Of a stretch of 64,000 nt of DNA, positions 37,001 to 43,504 are shown piece by piece (within the stretch, counting starts at the first letter, position 1; each line of letters starts with the position of its first letter). Source of the DNA: Owenia fusiformis (Eukaryota; Annelida; Polychaeta; Sabellida; Oweniidae); NCBI GenBank assembly GCA_903813345.2, contig CAIIXF020000007.1:28073564-28137563 (forward strand), read 5' to 3'. The notes below the pieces were generated by a model that saw nothing but the letters and a program-made list of their open reading frames with translations, had not been told where the DNA came from and did not search any database. The position numbers were made by a program, and so were the translations under genes.

Positions 37001-40000
37001 ATATCAATTTTGATGAGGTAATTTCAATTTCACTGAGATATTTTCAATTTGGAATTTTTGTGAACTTTCATAATATATGTAATATGTTAGGATGCAAGAA
37101 TTGAAGATTGTGCTTAATTTTAATTATTTCTTATTTTCCAGGTGCTGCATGCGATAACTTCATAGGCTATTGTGATGTGTTCAGTAAATGCCGAGGGGTA
37201 GATGCTGAGGGCCCCTTAGCAAGACTTAAAAACTTACTCTTCAATCCAGAGACATTCCAGACAATAAAAGACTGGATAATAGTAAGTTTGGTGAACACTT
37301 CATTCAAACTTTTCAATAAATAATTAACCTTCGAGGCAGTCATATGGTTGTCATTCTGAGAGAGGGTCTGCCATTTTCATTCCAAAAGGAATGCAATTTT
37401 GTTGAAAATACTTTCATAAATTACGAGTGCTAAAACTAAATCTTTCACTTGGTTGTGGTTTTTCATTGAAATATTTATGTTTAACTCAGGTAACACAAAT
37501 ACTAACATTTGAGTTGAAATTCCGACATGTGCTTTCACGATGATCATTATTATTTGCAGACAAATTGGTGGGCTGTCCTGTTGATGGCCGTTGGGCTCGT
37601 AGTATTCATGGGCCTATTTATAAAAGTATGCTCCGTTCATACACCAAGCAGTAATCCAAAGAAAAAGAAACACAGGAAAATTAGCCTTAAACCTAACCCT
37701 AGACACAGGGTAAGTGATTAACAGATGCGTCACTTTTCATGACGATTATGTGTTACAATTGCATGAATTAATACTTGTATTAATAGTATTCACCAGTAGT
37801 ATCTAAAAGATAATCACACTTGCTATGCTATAGTCTTCATATGGTGGGGTCCAATATTATGTGGACTTATGTATGCAACAGTATTAAGCACATGGCACAC
37901 ATATGGGAATAAATCCCTCAGGGACTTCCAATGTTATGCATGGGTGTAGCTAGCTATCCCTCAGGCAGGTGAGACAGTTATTTTAGAGAAAGAACCTGTT
38001 GATCTATGTCCCTTAGAAGTATGATATTCTCTTTGGTAGAACTTTTGCCTCACCTATTTCTAATTGCCCCACTTTTCCACTCAATTTGCCTCACATTTTT
38101 ATTCAAATTGCCTCACCTATTTTTTGGATTCTAGCTATGTCCTTGGTATTGGTAATTGGTAATTGGTATGTTTAGTTTGCTGTTCTTCTATCATAGTGCC
38201 AGAATAGATTAGATGTACAAACATTATTAACAAACATTTCTTTTCATTTAACCACACTAAAGGGAGATTGTCAAAATATTAATGTAAATGATTGTCAAAA
38301 ACATAATTTATCGCTTTTTGGGAATAGTAAAAAAGGCATCTTTATTAGTTTTTCTCATGCCTCTGTTTGCATACCGTGTGACAGCTCCAGAATTATGGGT
38401 AATGCTGGCTAGCCATTGGTAGCTCAAGAATTATGGGTAGTGCTGGCTAGCCATGGGCAGCTCAAGAATTATGGGTAGTGCTGGCTAGCCATGGGCAGCT
38501 CAAGAATTATGGGTAGTGCTGGCTAGCCATGGGCAGCTCAAGAATGATGGGAAATGCTGGCTAGCCATGGGCAGCTCAAGAATTATGGGTAGTGCTGGCT
38601 AGCCACGGGCAGCTCAAGAATGATGGGAAATGCTGGCTAGCCATGGGCAGCTCAAGAATTATGGGAAATGCTGTCTAGCCATGGAGCAGCTCAAGAATTA
38701 TGGGGAATGTTGGCTATTTTGGTCTTGAATTGTGAAATTGATTATTTTGGGACTTGTTTCTTTCTCACACACATTTTAAATGCCTGTAGCAACATTGTCA
38801 CTTTAACCTGCATGACACATAGGATATTGATATTGTTGTAGGATACATCAATGTAAAGATGGTATGTAAATCATGTCAAACTTGCACAAATGTCTGTCTT
38901 TTTGCCTGTAGGCTTAATAGGTATATTCTCAGAGCATGCTTATACCGAACAATAGATATGTGGCACCAATGATTCACCAATTTAATGTGATTGTAAAGAA
39001 TCTAACAACTTAGAAGGATGAAAGATGATAATTCTCCATGTAATAATTTTTCCGATTAATTCCAATCACTCCCTATCATTGGTATAATATCAGATTCTAC
39101 TGTCTTCAAATATGGTTGATTGATGATGTAATCCCGAACTCCCGTGCAGTGATAATATCACTGCGGCGGGCAGGTATCTCACCGTAAGCATGGTAACTTC
39201 ATGATAAACAACTGACGTGATTGGTTCTAGTCCCATGCTCAGGTCGCGTGATTGTAAAATTTAGACAATTTCATTGGTTGAATTGCGCGTATTAACTAAT
39301 AAACAACACGTGCGGTAAACTATTATCAACAAAACTTTTACTCAGAATTCCTTCCGCGGTGATTTCTTCTCATATTTCAATGATTTTGAAATATTTTGAC
39401 AAAATAATGATTGGTGAACATAAAAGAACATATATTTTATAAGTTGTATGAAAATCAAGTACATCTGTGACAAAAAGGGGGACTATCTTCCCCAAATTTT
39501 GGGGATTCCATAATCTGCCCGCCGCAGTGTCTATACCGAGACACTGCATTGGAGTTCGATGTAATCCATGTATTAAAACTAATTAAATGTGATGAAAATA
39601 TAAATGGATATTATCCTACACGAGGTTCAGGATATTGGGATTATCTGAGTCCAATATAATATATCTGCCCGAGGGCCATAGGTCCAAAGGGTAGATATAT
39701 TATATTGGACAAGGGATAATTCCAATTTCCTGAACGACTATAGACTACTCACATCTGTGTACTAGTACTTTCCCCTCAATTCTACATGTACTGGTATATA
39801 TATATATAGGATTATTTACAATTATAAACTATATGTACTTCTCCCTGTGTGTCTGTTTTCCCATACCAAATCCAAATCTTTTTCAAACTGCTAGGATAAG
39901 TCAGACATGCTGTATCAAACTTGGGGAAGGGGTTTGTCATGATAAGGTACAAGTCCCCAAACAAGGTTACCACTCCCAAAACGTAATATATAAGAATTGT

Positions 40001-43000
40001 AACACCTTATATTTTCATAAGGTTTAAGAAATTCTCACCTGCAAACAAAAAATTATTGCGTTTGCTAAATATTGCTTCAAGGATGTGCATGATTCTCCCA
40101 CAAAAATGAATAAACAAATTATTGAAGTATTATTTTATTTTCAACATACCAATACTAGACTTTATCTTATCTGGTATATGTATTCATTAATTCAATTGCT
40201 GATTTTATGTGGATTTATATTTTTTTTTATTTATTGATAGACTGTGATTGAGTTTCATTTATTTCTTTACAGGAGGATTTCAGTAACATTCGTCAGGTAG
40301 ATTTCTTTTGAATGAATTGTGTTGTTGTTGATTTAATGTTTCATGTTGTTTGAGCTCATTCTGACTTAAACTACTTCTTGTTAACTAAAAACTAGGCATT
40401 TTCTACTAAAAAGGAGGAGGGTAAGTATCGCAACAGATTTTGGACAGTCATGTGTTGGATTTTGGCTATTTTCTGAGGATTTAAACAGATGCATACGTTA
40501 GGCCAATGCATTCCCCCGGGAAAAGCACTCATAGAGATGATAAAATAATTCCGACTTTGAGACAGGGAAGATGCAAACAACCCATCCACATGTTTATTCT
40601 GAAATGTTTTCCTGATTTTCAACCCCTTCTAGCCCTGCTTTTTATTAAATTTTTCTTGCATCAATATGTTGTGTTTTGACACACAGTTAACCCCTTTAAA
40701 GGAATTTGTGATTCCTTCGGGGGTTCTAAACTCTAAAGATATCCATTATGGGTGACCAAAATTAGCTGAAAGCAATCGATCGCAGGAGTTTTCCCTATGG
40801 GAAAATAACATGGGCAATATTGTTTTCCACTTAATCTAAAAGGAATCACAACATATTAAAAAATTAAAAAAGCAGTGGTGGAAGAGGTTGAAAATCAGGA
40901 AAACATTTCAGAAAAAACATGTGGATGGGTTGTTAGCAATTTCCCTGTCTCAAAGTCGAAATTATTTTATCATCTCTAGGAGTGCTTTTCCTGGAGGTAA
41001 TACATTGATGTAACATATGCACCTGTTTAAATCCTCAGAAAATAGCCAAAATCCAACATATGACTGTCCGAAATATGTTGCGATACTTTCCCTCCTCCTT
41101 TGGATATTTTCTCTGATAATTGCGTTTTGAGTTGTTATTTTAACCACTCTAAGGTTTAGGAATTTTCTTTTGATGTTGTAGAATTATTAATGTTTTGTTT
41201 TGTCTTTATATATAATCTGAATATATTGTGTGATCTTTTAGTTCTTCATTTTTTTTCTTTTCTTAATTGAAAGCTAATAAAATAACATTTTAATGGCAAC
41301 ATTTTATTATTTATAGAGTAGTTATAATGTTTCTCCGAAAAAGCTCACCACAAATTCTGATGTCGTCGTGCCGAGGGTAATATGTTTTATGCAGTAGAGA
41401 TTTCAAAGGACAGAGCTTGGGGTCTAAGACTACTAACTTTGCAGTTCTAATATAGATTTTATAATGTAGCGGCAGAGTCTGTATTTTTCTAATTTTAATA
41501 TGTACATAATATATGTACATAAAATTATTTTACAGGGCAGTTGAAATGAAGCTAAAGGTTATGGCTCTTGAATTAAAATTAGAATTCATTTTTGCAATCT
41601 TAATTTTAAATTTTTGGATCTGAAAATCATTCTGTCTGTAGTATTCAAGTAATGTTTGCAATGACAATTATGTACGATTCTACTGACATCTCATAAAAAT
41701 GCTGACAATGCCTCTTAAATATAGATATTCTATAATAGAGTTTATTGATTAAATGTGATTAACTTTTAAATATTGATTAACATAATAGTGCTCACATCGT
41801 CATAGCAACCATTAAACATATCACCCTCCAATGATATATTAAACATTCCTCTCATGAAAGGCTACAACAAGACATTTGTTTTATTAAAATCAACAAAATA
41901 TATACATATTACAGTGAGAGTTTATATGTTTCAAGAATCAAAAAATGGAATCAGCTAAATAGTAAATACTAATATTGTTCTGTTTACCAACAGCAATGCA
42001 ATTTTAAGTTGGATAATTTTCTTAGAGGCAACCTTGGACATATAATATAAATTTACTCGATGTGAGAGAATATATTAGTTGTCCAATCAGAATTATCAGT
42101 TAATAGACCTTTCCAATAAATCCTGACCCCTATTTGTGAACCAAGGAAACTATGGTATATTGGCTAGATTTATGATGTCATACTTTACAGGCAGCAATGT
42201 TTGTAAACAAAATTGAAAGAAGTTTTTGAAAATTAGCAATATTTTAATCCTATTTCGGCACTGAAATTGTAAGAATGCCATCATAACCAATATATGGCAT
42301 GTTTTACCGGATTGGTCTATTGTTTACAATCAATAAGATTCTGGGATAAAAAATTCACACATTTTGAGTGATATAATACATGTACATGTGTTGGGATGTC
42401 ATTCATTGATTGTTTCTTGCTTTGCAATTTAATTATCCTCATCCTAGTCTACCAAATATTACACAATAAAACTGCGTATATTCGTTTTTGATTGCTAGAC
42501 TGAAGATTCATGCTTTTGGTGAAATTATTTATTTGATAAAACTAGAGGGATCTGCATATGGAGTTACATGTTAATGCTTTTGAGGGAATTCTAGTTGCAT
42601 TAAAAGAAAATTCAAACCAGTAAGATTTTGGACAAACATTGCTACTAGTTCCAATGTAACATGCATAGCTGCTTTAAGATAATGAATTCAGATTATTGAT
42701 TTAAGCATATTTTTAAAATGTCCATTTTCAGTTAATTTGTGGAGCAAATGCAGCAGTACATACAAGGGTGTAGCCAGCAATTGTCAAGGGGGTGCATTTT
42801 TTGGGGTGTGCGTTTCAACTTCAAATATCCAAACAAATGATAAGCTTTGCTACTTTATTTTGAAGTGTAATGCTTGCTTGTAAATGTGCCAATGTTTAAC
42901 TCAGTGTGCTTTATGATGCTTAATTTCAAAGCAATGGTATATGACGTCAAACTTATAACATTCCTCAATGTTACATCAACCATGTCAACGCAGTTAGTAT

Positions 43001-43504
43001 CTTCCCACTGAAATTTAAATGCAGTTGTTAAATACTACACAATAATTTTTTATTTCTGTTATTTGAACTTTTTATGTACTCATAGAACATTTTTCTTATT
43101 CTACATCGAGGGACACTCCACTGATTACTTGGTTCCTTATGTGTGATTTGTACATTGACAATAAAATCGGTTGATAAAAATGTCAACCCCTTAGCTAATA
43201 TGCTACGGAGATAATTATTGAATTGAATAAACAATAACATGCTATGCTATTCCCTGTATATATTTATTTATTTATTCTCCATTTGTTCATTCGGAAAATG
43301 CTATTCAAAATGATATCCTAATCATCATTTTTATTGTTGTATTTCCAGGGGTCAGGCCCTCCACCCCCTTATACCACGGGTCAAGGTAATCCAGGGGGTC
43401 CTTCCAGAGGTCACGGTAAAGGTCACAATATAGATAACAGAGGTCGCGGAGGAGGTCAGCCAAGAAACCCACAACAATATGAGATGAAACATGCGCGTGT
43501 ATGA
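3980..43504 (+). CDS. ADAM10: ADAM10 (Kuzbanian-type) membrane metalloprotease, complete gene model
   Basis: ADAM10 is a zinc protease of the cell surface and secretory pathway. It sheds ectodomains of Notch, cadherins, ephrins and others. Twenty exons join in consistent phase to about 875 codons plus stop (human protein: 748): 3980-4043, 15182-15320, 19828-19949, 21403-21574, 21916-22021, 22926-23126, 23587-23724, 24772-24964, 28979-29154, 30457-30649, 30901-31048, 31621-31725, 32305-32389, 32974-33103, 36557-36682, 37142-37281, 37560-37709, 40273-40296, 41317-41376, 43349-43504. Residues 1-20: signal peptide. Prodomain to the furin site RKKR (231-234), with a possible cysteine switch at C176. 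Catalytic [11 protein letters not shown] with zinc histidines 428, 432 and 438. Disintegrin about 508-595, cysteine-rich about 596-710, transmembrane about 749-767, then a basic proline- and glycine-rich tail ending near YEMKHARV. The [13 protein letters not shown] juxtamembrane motif is diagnostic. The splice model has no transcript support; tail exons are least certain. Confidence 0.93.
4436..6014. mobile_element. Palindrome-rich element with 9-bp flanking direct repeats
   Basis: About 1.56 kb between two copies of TTTTACTAA (4436-4444 and 6006-6014). Near both ends it carries the 16-base palindrome ACCGACAATTGTCGGT: perfect at 4460-4475, 4557-4572 and 5975-5990, one mismatch at 4508-4523. 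Split or half copies lie near 4607, 5880 and 5921-5941. The flanking repeats could be a target-site duplication. No transposase is visible. A tRNA-like segment lies inside at 4657-4729. Confidence 0.6.
4657..4729 (+). repeat. tRNA-like sequence, probably SINE head or tRNA relic
   Basis: It contains an A-box-like TAGCCTAGTGG and a B-box-like GAGTTCGAATCC at the spacing of a tRNA gene, and a T-arm with one mismatch. The acceptor stem pairs poorly (tcactgg with caggtcc), so a functional tRNA is unlikely. Confidence 0.5.
7970..8529. mobile_element. Tc1/mariner-type MITE
   Basis: Element 7972-8527, flanked by TA on both sides. Termini are CAGGGTGTCAAATAAGTCCC and its inverted copy, followed by long imperfect inverted arms of about 120 bp. 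A 65-codon frame inside (8153-8350) resembles no family I know and is probably not a gene. Confidence 0.75.
8565..8725 (+). repeat. Interspersed repeat, copy 2 of 3 (AACAGGCTAAATAAA family)
   Basis: Closely matches 2047-2225 and 57415-57585, from ctcacaacaggctaaataaa to aaaatcacctgttg. It lies immediately after the TA-flanked MITE. Confidence 0.6.
9574..10094. mobile_element. Inverted-repeat element with a second MITE nested inside
   Basis: Outer element 9579-10089 has termini CAGGGTTCTCACC and its near inverted copy, flanked by GGTTA on each side. Inside it, 9666-9809 is another MITE with inverted ends around GGCCCGTAGCCAGG and G/C-rich edges. The inner family recurs in degenerate form at 12950-13100, 18320-18485 and 53230-53340. 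Confidence 0.65.
11578..11955 (+). repeat. 63-bp minisatellite, 6 copies
   Basis: Six nearly identical units beginning GAGTGAGTTACTCTTGTA and ending TTAGGGTCTCTTGA, at 11578, 11641, 11704, 11769, 11832 and 11895. One unit is 65 bp. Intronic, with no coding potential kept across the array. Confidence 0.9.
12741..12867. mobile_element. Short Harbinger-like MITE
   Basis: About 120 bp with termini TGCCTGGGTCACATTTGCTC and an inverted near-copy, flanked by TTA on both sides. A 3-bp TWA target suggests PIF/Harbinger. A second member with the same ends lies at 48690-48890. Confidence 0.6.
13342..13465 (+). repeat. Hairpin-ended repeat family, copy 1
   Basis: Starts with a hairpin of the form GCCACTAGAAGTGGTGGC, continues through a TTGGTGTTTGG-type segment, and ends near GCATGTTAATGCCTTGTT. 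It shares this layout with 11 other copies in the window. No coding capacity. Confidence 0.7.
13586..13706 (+). repeat. Hairpin-ended repeat family, copy 2
   Basis: Degenerate hairpin start, then GTAGGTGGTGATATTTTGC and the GTTAATGCCTTGTT end, in the same orientation as copy 1. Confidence 0.65.
15182..15320 (+). CDS. ADAM10: ADAM10 exon 2, prodomain start
   Basis: Acceptor ttatttttcag, donor gtgagt. Encodes residues 22-67, beginning [18 protein letters not shown] and ending LHLKFKSHG. This matches the start of the ADAM10 prodomain, where YIRHYEGLSY and a LDFHAHGR segment occupy the same places. Confidence 0.92.
15530..16525. mobile_element. Palindromic mariner-like relic with two inverted 3' ends
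   Basis: Element 15532-16523, flanked by TA, with termini CAGGGTGACCGGAAAAAAAG and its inverted copy. The arms are inverted for several hundred bp. Both arms carry the same decayed transposase C-terminal stretch. The right arm (plus, about 16160-16245) reads [18 protein letters not shown]; the left arm (minus, about 15835-15920) reads [18 protein letters not shown]. The DFFLWGYLKD motif is typical of mariner-family transposases. No intact transposase remains. Confidence 0.75.
16690..16812 (+). repeat. Hairpin-ended repeat family, copy 3
   Basis: Starts TGTGTCTACTTCAAGTGGTG, ends GCATGTTAATGCCTTGTT. An internal TGGTGTCTGTAACAAA segment is duplicated. Confidence 0.65.
17404..18140. repeat. Inverted-repeat element with GTCC/GTCT-rich start
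   Basis: Ends are an 11-bp inverted pair, TCCCAACGAAC and GTTCGTTGGGA. A run of CCGT/CAGT/CTGT units lies near 17446-17485. Internally it repeats a segment around AAAATTCAAAATGGC. No coding frame is recognisable. Confidence 0.55.
18320..18485. repeat. Degenerate copy of the GTAGCCAGG MITE family
   Basis: Shares GCAGTTTTTCACCATT and ACACTTTTCAAATGATTTTG with the copy at 9666-9809. The ends are worn. Confidence 0.5.
19828..19949 (+). CDS. ADAM10: ADAM10 exon 3, prodomain
   Basis: Acceptor tttcag, donor gtaagt, phase 2 to phase 1. Encodes residues 68-108, including [17 protein letters not shown] and [16 protein letters not shown] (last G split). Human ADAM10 has the same [11 protein letters not shown] segment. 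The 3' half of this exon and its donor are repeated tandemly in the following intron. Confidence 0.92.
19950..20672 (+). repeat. Tandem array of exon 3 edge plus donor
   Basis: About 170-bp units, each holding the last roughly 75 bases of exon 3, the donor gtaagt and about 95 bases of intron. After the true donor (19950), copies carry donors at 20122, 20292 and 20458. Degenerate ones lie at 20531 and 20667. The conserved core is GGACATTAGACGATTATGAC. Joining a copied exon edge in frame with the gene meets stop codons. Confidence 0.85.
21403..21574 (+). CDS. ADAM10: ADAM10 exon 4, prodomain
   Basis: Acceptor ataattctag, donor gtttgt. Residues 109-165, including [16 protein letters not shown] and [16 protein letters not shown]. 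These align with HGSVIDGRFEGFIQT and FHSVIYHEDD of human ADAM10. Confidence 0.93.
21916..22021 (+). CDS. ADAM10: ADAM10 exon 5, prodomain with possible cysteine switch
   Basis: Acceptor atttgcag, donor gtaagt, phase 0 at the 3' end. Residues 166-201, including [13 protein letters not shown]176 is at the place of the cysteine that in ADAM proteases can hold the active-site zinc in the latent form. Confidence 0.88.
22748..22884 (+). repeat. Hairpin-ended repeat family, copy 4 (degenerate)
   Basis: Keeps GTGGTGACATTG, a GTAACATCGG/ACAAATGGCAGG segment and the GTTAAAGCCTTGTTT end. The first hairpin arm is largely lost. Confidence 0.5.
22926..23126 (+). CDS. ADAM10: ADAM10 exon 6, prodomain end, furin site and protease start
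   Basis: Acceptor ggttttag, donor gtaagt, both ends phase 0. Residues 202-268. The furin-type cleavage site RKKR (231-234) separates prodomain from mature enzyme, as in human ADAM10 (RKKR). The protease domain then begins with [15 protein letters not shown]. Confidence 0.93.
23587..23724 (+). CDS. ADAM10: ADAM10 exon 7, metalloprotease domain
   Basis: Acceptor tttccag, donor gtatgt, phase 0-0. Residues 269-314, containing [15 protein letters not shown] and ISFTVQRLK, matching the VKAIDTIYQTTDF and ISFMVKRI segments of ADAM10. Confidence 0.92.
24019..24200. mobile_element. TA-flanked MITE (CAGTAAAACCTG family)
   Basis: Ends CAGTAAAACCTG and CAGGTTTCACTG are inverted and flanked by TA. The interior repeats GTGTTCA-type segments. 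A second member lies at 33246-33513. The ends fit the Tc1/mariner/pogo superfamily. Confidence 0.7.
24772..24964 (+). CDS. ADAM10: ADAM10 exon 8, metalloprotease domain
   Basis: Acceptor ccttgtag, donor gtaagt, ends phase 1. Residues 315-378, with [20 protein letters not shown] then GLAWVG. Human ADAM10 has the equivalent DDYCLAYVFTDRDF and GLAWVG. Confidence 0.94.
25038..25295. mobile_element. TTAA-flanked MITE, copy 1
   Basis: Element 25042-25291, flanked by TTAA, with ends CCTCTTGACTACCC and an inverted near-copy (GGGATTCAAGGGG). The same family occurs at 53525-53824. A TTAA target is the piggyBac hallmark. Confidence 0.65.
25461..25615 (+). repeat. Hairpin-ended repeat family, copy 5 (best copy)
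   Basis: Intact hairpin TATGTCACCACCAGAAGTGG continuing TGACATA, then TGGTCTCCAACTTTTTTGTG and the end GCATGTTAATTCCTTGT. This is the clearest member of the family. Confidence 0.75.
27055..28140 (+). repeat. Degenerate ~55-60-bp satellite
   Basis: Many diverged units of the form CTTTTCTTGTCATTGTGAAA, TATAGCCACCACAAATTATT, TTAAATCTGAG, from about 27055 to 28140. They are best preserved at 27120-27620 and decay toward the right. Confidence 0.75.
28979..29154 (+). CDS. ADAM10: ADAM10 exon 9, zinc-binding motif
   Basis: Acceptor atttttag, donor gtaaga, phase 1 to 0. Residues 379-437, with [25 protein letters not shown] and [13 protein letters not shown]. It supplies zinc ligands H428 and H432 and the catalytic E429. 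The third histidine is the first codon of exon 10. Confidence 0.95.
29262..30456 (+). repeat. Tandem array of exon 10 edge plus acceptor (14 extra copies)
   Basis: Units of 84 bp (some 78 or 80), each made of an acceptor tail (TCTATATTTCAG) and the first roughly 70 bases of exon 10. Unit starts: 29313, 29394, 29475, 29559, 29643, 29727, 29811, 29895, 29979, 30063, 30141, 30221, 30299, 30377, then the genuine exon at 30457. A shortened relic precedes them near 29266. AG is kept at 29313, 29475, 29559, 29643, 29811, 29895 and 29979. It is lost (CAA or CTG) in the others. The 84-bp period is 28 codons, so the exon frame stays open until a 4-base deletion near 30168. Confidence 0.93.
30457..30649 (+). 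CDS. ADAM10: ADAM10 exon 10, third zinc ligand and protease end
   Basis: Acceptor tatatttcag, donor gttcgt (unusually weak), phase 0 to 1. Residues 438-501: [28 protein letters not shown], then [14 protein letters not shown] and a final INCFE. Human ADAM10 has HDSGTECTPG, GNYIMYARATSGD and NNNKFSLCS at the same places. H438 completes HExxHxxxxxH. It is taken as the real exon because only this copy continues into the conserved downstream sequence. Confidence 0.93.
30901..31048 (+). CDS. ADAM10: ADAM10 exon 11, disintegrin domain start
   Basis: Acceptor ctgttgtag, donor gtaaga. Residues 502-550, with [20 protein letters not shown] and [12 protein letters not shown]. It matches the [20 protein letters not shown] opening of the ADAM10 disintegrin domain. 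Confidence 0.94.
31101..31240 (+). repeat. Hairpin-ended repeat family, copy 6
   Basis: Hairpin start ATGTCACCAACAGAAATGGT, end GCATGTTAATTCCTTGTT. In intron 11, 95 bp before copy 7. Confidence 0.7.
31335..31470 (+). repeat. Hairpin-ended repeat family, copy 7
   Basis: Hairpin start TGTCACCATTAGAAGTGGTG, end near TTAAAGCCTTGTTT. Confidence 0.7.
31621..31725 (+). CDS. ADAM10: ADAM10 exon 12, disintegrin domain
   Basis: Acceptor gtgtttcag. Residues 551-585, with [13 protein letters not shown] and SDCAQEAKC, matching SQGPCCTAQCAFK and SDCAREGIC in human. The exon ends at TGCGA and is followed by ATATCCTTT, a U12-type donor, not GT. Confidence 0.92.
31726..32304 (+). other. U12-type AT-AC intron of ADAM10
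   Basis: A 579-bp intron with donor ATATCCTTT, which matches the minor-spliceosome consensus. Branch-site-like TTCCTTGAC lies at 32288-32296, and the intron ends in AC at 32304. Splicing here joins TGC GA to T GGT and reads CDGQQAACP, aligning with CNGFTALCP in human ADAM10. A GT-AG reading leaves the conserved frame or drops the DGQQ residues. The gap between branch point and acceptor is short, as expected for this class. Confidence 0.88.
32305..32389 (+). CDS. ADAM10: ADAM10 exon 13, end of disintegrin / start of cysteine-rich domain
   Basis: Begins after an AC acceptor; donor gtaagt, phase 2 to 0. Residues 586-614, with [19 protein letters not shown] then KNSQVCVMG. Human has ALCPASDPKPNFTDCN and THQVCING-type sequence at this point. 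Confidence 0.9.
32974..33103 (+). CDS. ADAM10: ADAM10 exon 14a, cysteine-rich domain (alternative)
   Basis: Acceptor cttgctcag, donor gtgtgt, phase 0 to 1, 130 bases. Encodes [17 protein letters not shown], a variable acidic loop, then [11 protein letters not shown]. Human ADAM10 has QCAGSICEKYGLEECTC and ELCHVCC here. A homologous exon with the same phases lies at 35186-35327. Including both in tandem would shift the frame and reach a stop within about eight codons. Confidence 0.9.
33246..33513. mobile_element. TA-flanked MITE (CAGTCAAACCTG family)
   Basis: Ends CAGTCAAACCTGTCT and AGACAGGTTTAACTG are inverted and flanked by TA. Same family as 24019-24200. Lies between the two alternative exons 14a and 14b. 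Confidence 0.7.
33514..35185 (+). other. Spacer between ADAM10 exons 14a and 14b
   Basis: Mostly AT-rich. Near 34270-34330 there is a short inverted segment around CTCCCCAGG and CTGGGGAG. I saw no further copy of the duplicated exon here. Confidence 0.55.
35186..35327 (+). CDS. ADAM10: ADAM10 exon 14b, cysteine-rich domain (alternative)
   Basis: Acceptor gttttctag, donor gttggt, phase 0 to 1, 142 bases. Encodes [16 protein letters not shown], a loop four residues longer than in 14a, then [12 protein letters not shown]. All cysteines of 14a are kept in place, with roughly half the residues identical. It is phase-compatible with exons 13 and 15 and gives a protein of about 879 residues in place of 875. 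The intact frame and splice sites argue it is used, most likely as a mutually exclusive partner of 14a. Confidence 0.85.
35511..36196. repeat. Inverted-ended element with internal duplication
   Basis: Ends GCTCACATGGTGAGC and CACCATGTGAGC. The start has GTCC/GTCT-rich repeats. The interior holds two copies of a roughly 230-bp segment (about 35600-35820 and 35900-36140) around CCTCTGTCGATAGGATTCC. Non-coding. Confidence 0.6.
36557..36682 (+). CDS. ADAM10: ADAM10 exon 15, cysteine-rich domain
   Basis: Acceptor ctttttag, donor gtaaat, phase 1-1. Residues 658-699, containing [16 protein letters not shown] and [11 protein letters not shown]. It corresponds to the variable DPSTCASTGSV...LQPG part of ADAM10. 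Confidence 0.88.
36773..37052 (+). repeat. ~21-bp degenerate tandem repeat
   Basis: About 13 units related to TTTCAATTTCACTGAGGTAA between exons 15 and 16. Length and sequence vary. Confidence 0.85.
37142..37281 (+). CDS. ADAM10: ADAM10 exon 16, end of cysteine-rich domain and stalk
   Basis: Acceptor attttccag, donor gtaagt, phase 1-0. Residues 700-746: [41 protein letters not shown]. Human ADAM10 has PCNDFRGYCDVFMRCR and DGPLARLKKAIFSPE. One of the strongest family matches. Confidence 0.95.
37560..37709 (+). CDS. ADAM10: ADAM10 exon 17, transmembrane segment and juxtamembrane tail
   Basis: Acceptor tatttgcag, donor gtaagt, phase 0-0. Residues 747-796. [19 protein letters not shown] is the membrane span, followed by [19 protein letters not shown]. 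The [11 protein letters not shown] motif directly after the membrane is the same in human ADAM10. Confidence 0.95.
38382..38716 (+). repeat. 38-bp minisatellite, about 9 units
   Basis: Units of AGCTCAAGAATTATGGGTAG then TGCTGGCTAGCCATGGGC, highly similar across the array and flanked by single-copy AT-rich sequence. Confidence 0.9.
39126..39567. mobile_element. Foldback element with subterminal hairpins
   Basis: The ends are inverted copies containing GAACTCC, then a small hairpin TGCAGTG...CACTGC, then GGCGGGCAG. The interior is unrelated. Probably a MITE; target duplication not clear. Confidence 0.6.
39625..39735. repeat. Small palindromic element
   Basis: Arms of about 50 bp, from GTTCAGGATATTGGGATTAT to an inverted copy ending TTCCTGAAC, around a short GCCC/GGGT loop. 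Confidence 0.65.
40273..40296 (+). CDS. ADAM10: ADAM10 exon 18, 24-base microexon of the tail
   Basis: Acceptor tttctttacag, donor gtagat, phase 0-0. Encodes EDFSNIRQ, residues 797-804. Accepted because it has a good acceptor, keeps the frame and lies in the expected order, but eight residues cannot be verified by family similarity. Confidence 0.55.
40410..41101. mobile_element. Long-armed inverted-repeat element
   Basis: About 690 bp with termini AAAGGAGGAGGG and an inverted copy, and arms of roughly 240 bp that stay closely similar. The two mirrored minus-strand frames inside are readings of the arms, not genes. Confidence 0.75.
41317..41376 (+). CDS. ADAM10: ADAM10 exon 19, cytoplasmic tail
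   Basis: Acceptor ttatttatag, donor gtaata, phase 0-0. Encodes [20 protein letters not shown], residues 805-824. The tail of ADAM10 is poorly conserved, so support is the open phase-0 frame and splice sites. Confidence 0.6.
43349..43504 (+). CDS. ADAM10: ADAM10 last exon, proline/glycine-rich tail and stop
   Basis: Acceptor tatttccag, phase 0. Residues 825-875, starting [13 protein letters not shown], then glycine/arginine-rich repeats and a final [11 protein letters not shown] before TGA. The end resembles the RESYQMGHMRR end of human ADAM10. The PPPPY motif could bind SH3 or WW domains (inference). Confidence 0.85.
   Translation, partial: GSGPPPPYTTGQGNPGGPSRGHGKGHNIDNRGRGGGQPRNPQQYEMKHARV

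Larger units (their letters stand above)
37710..40272 (+). other. ADAM10 intron 17
   Basis: Contains a worn repeat with GTAGCTAGC/AGCTATG ends (37935-38150), a 38-bp minisatellite (38382-38716) and two foldback elements (39126-39567 and 39625-39735). No exon seen. Confidence 0.65.

Noticed and set aside
40396-40420. Candidate ADAM10 tail microexon (AFSTKKEE) with a gtaagt donor
   Set aside because: The donor lies inside the terminal repeat of the inverted-repeat element at 40410-41101, and 25 bases would shift the frame into a stop in the next exon.
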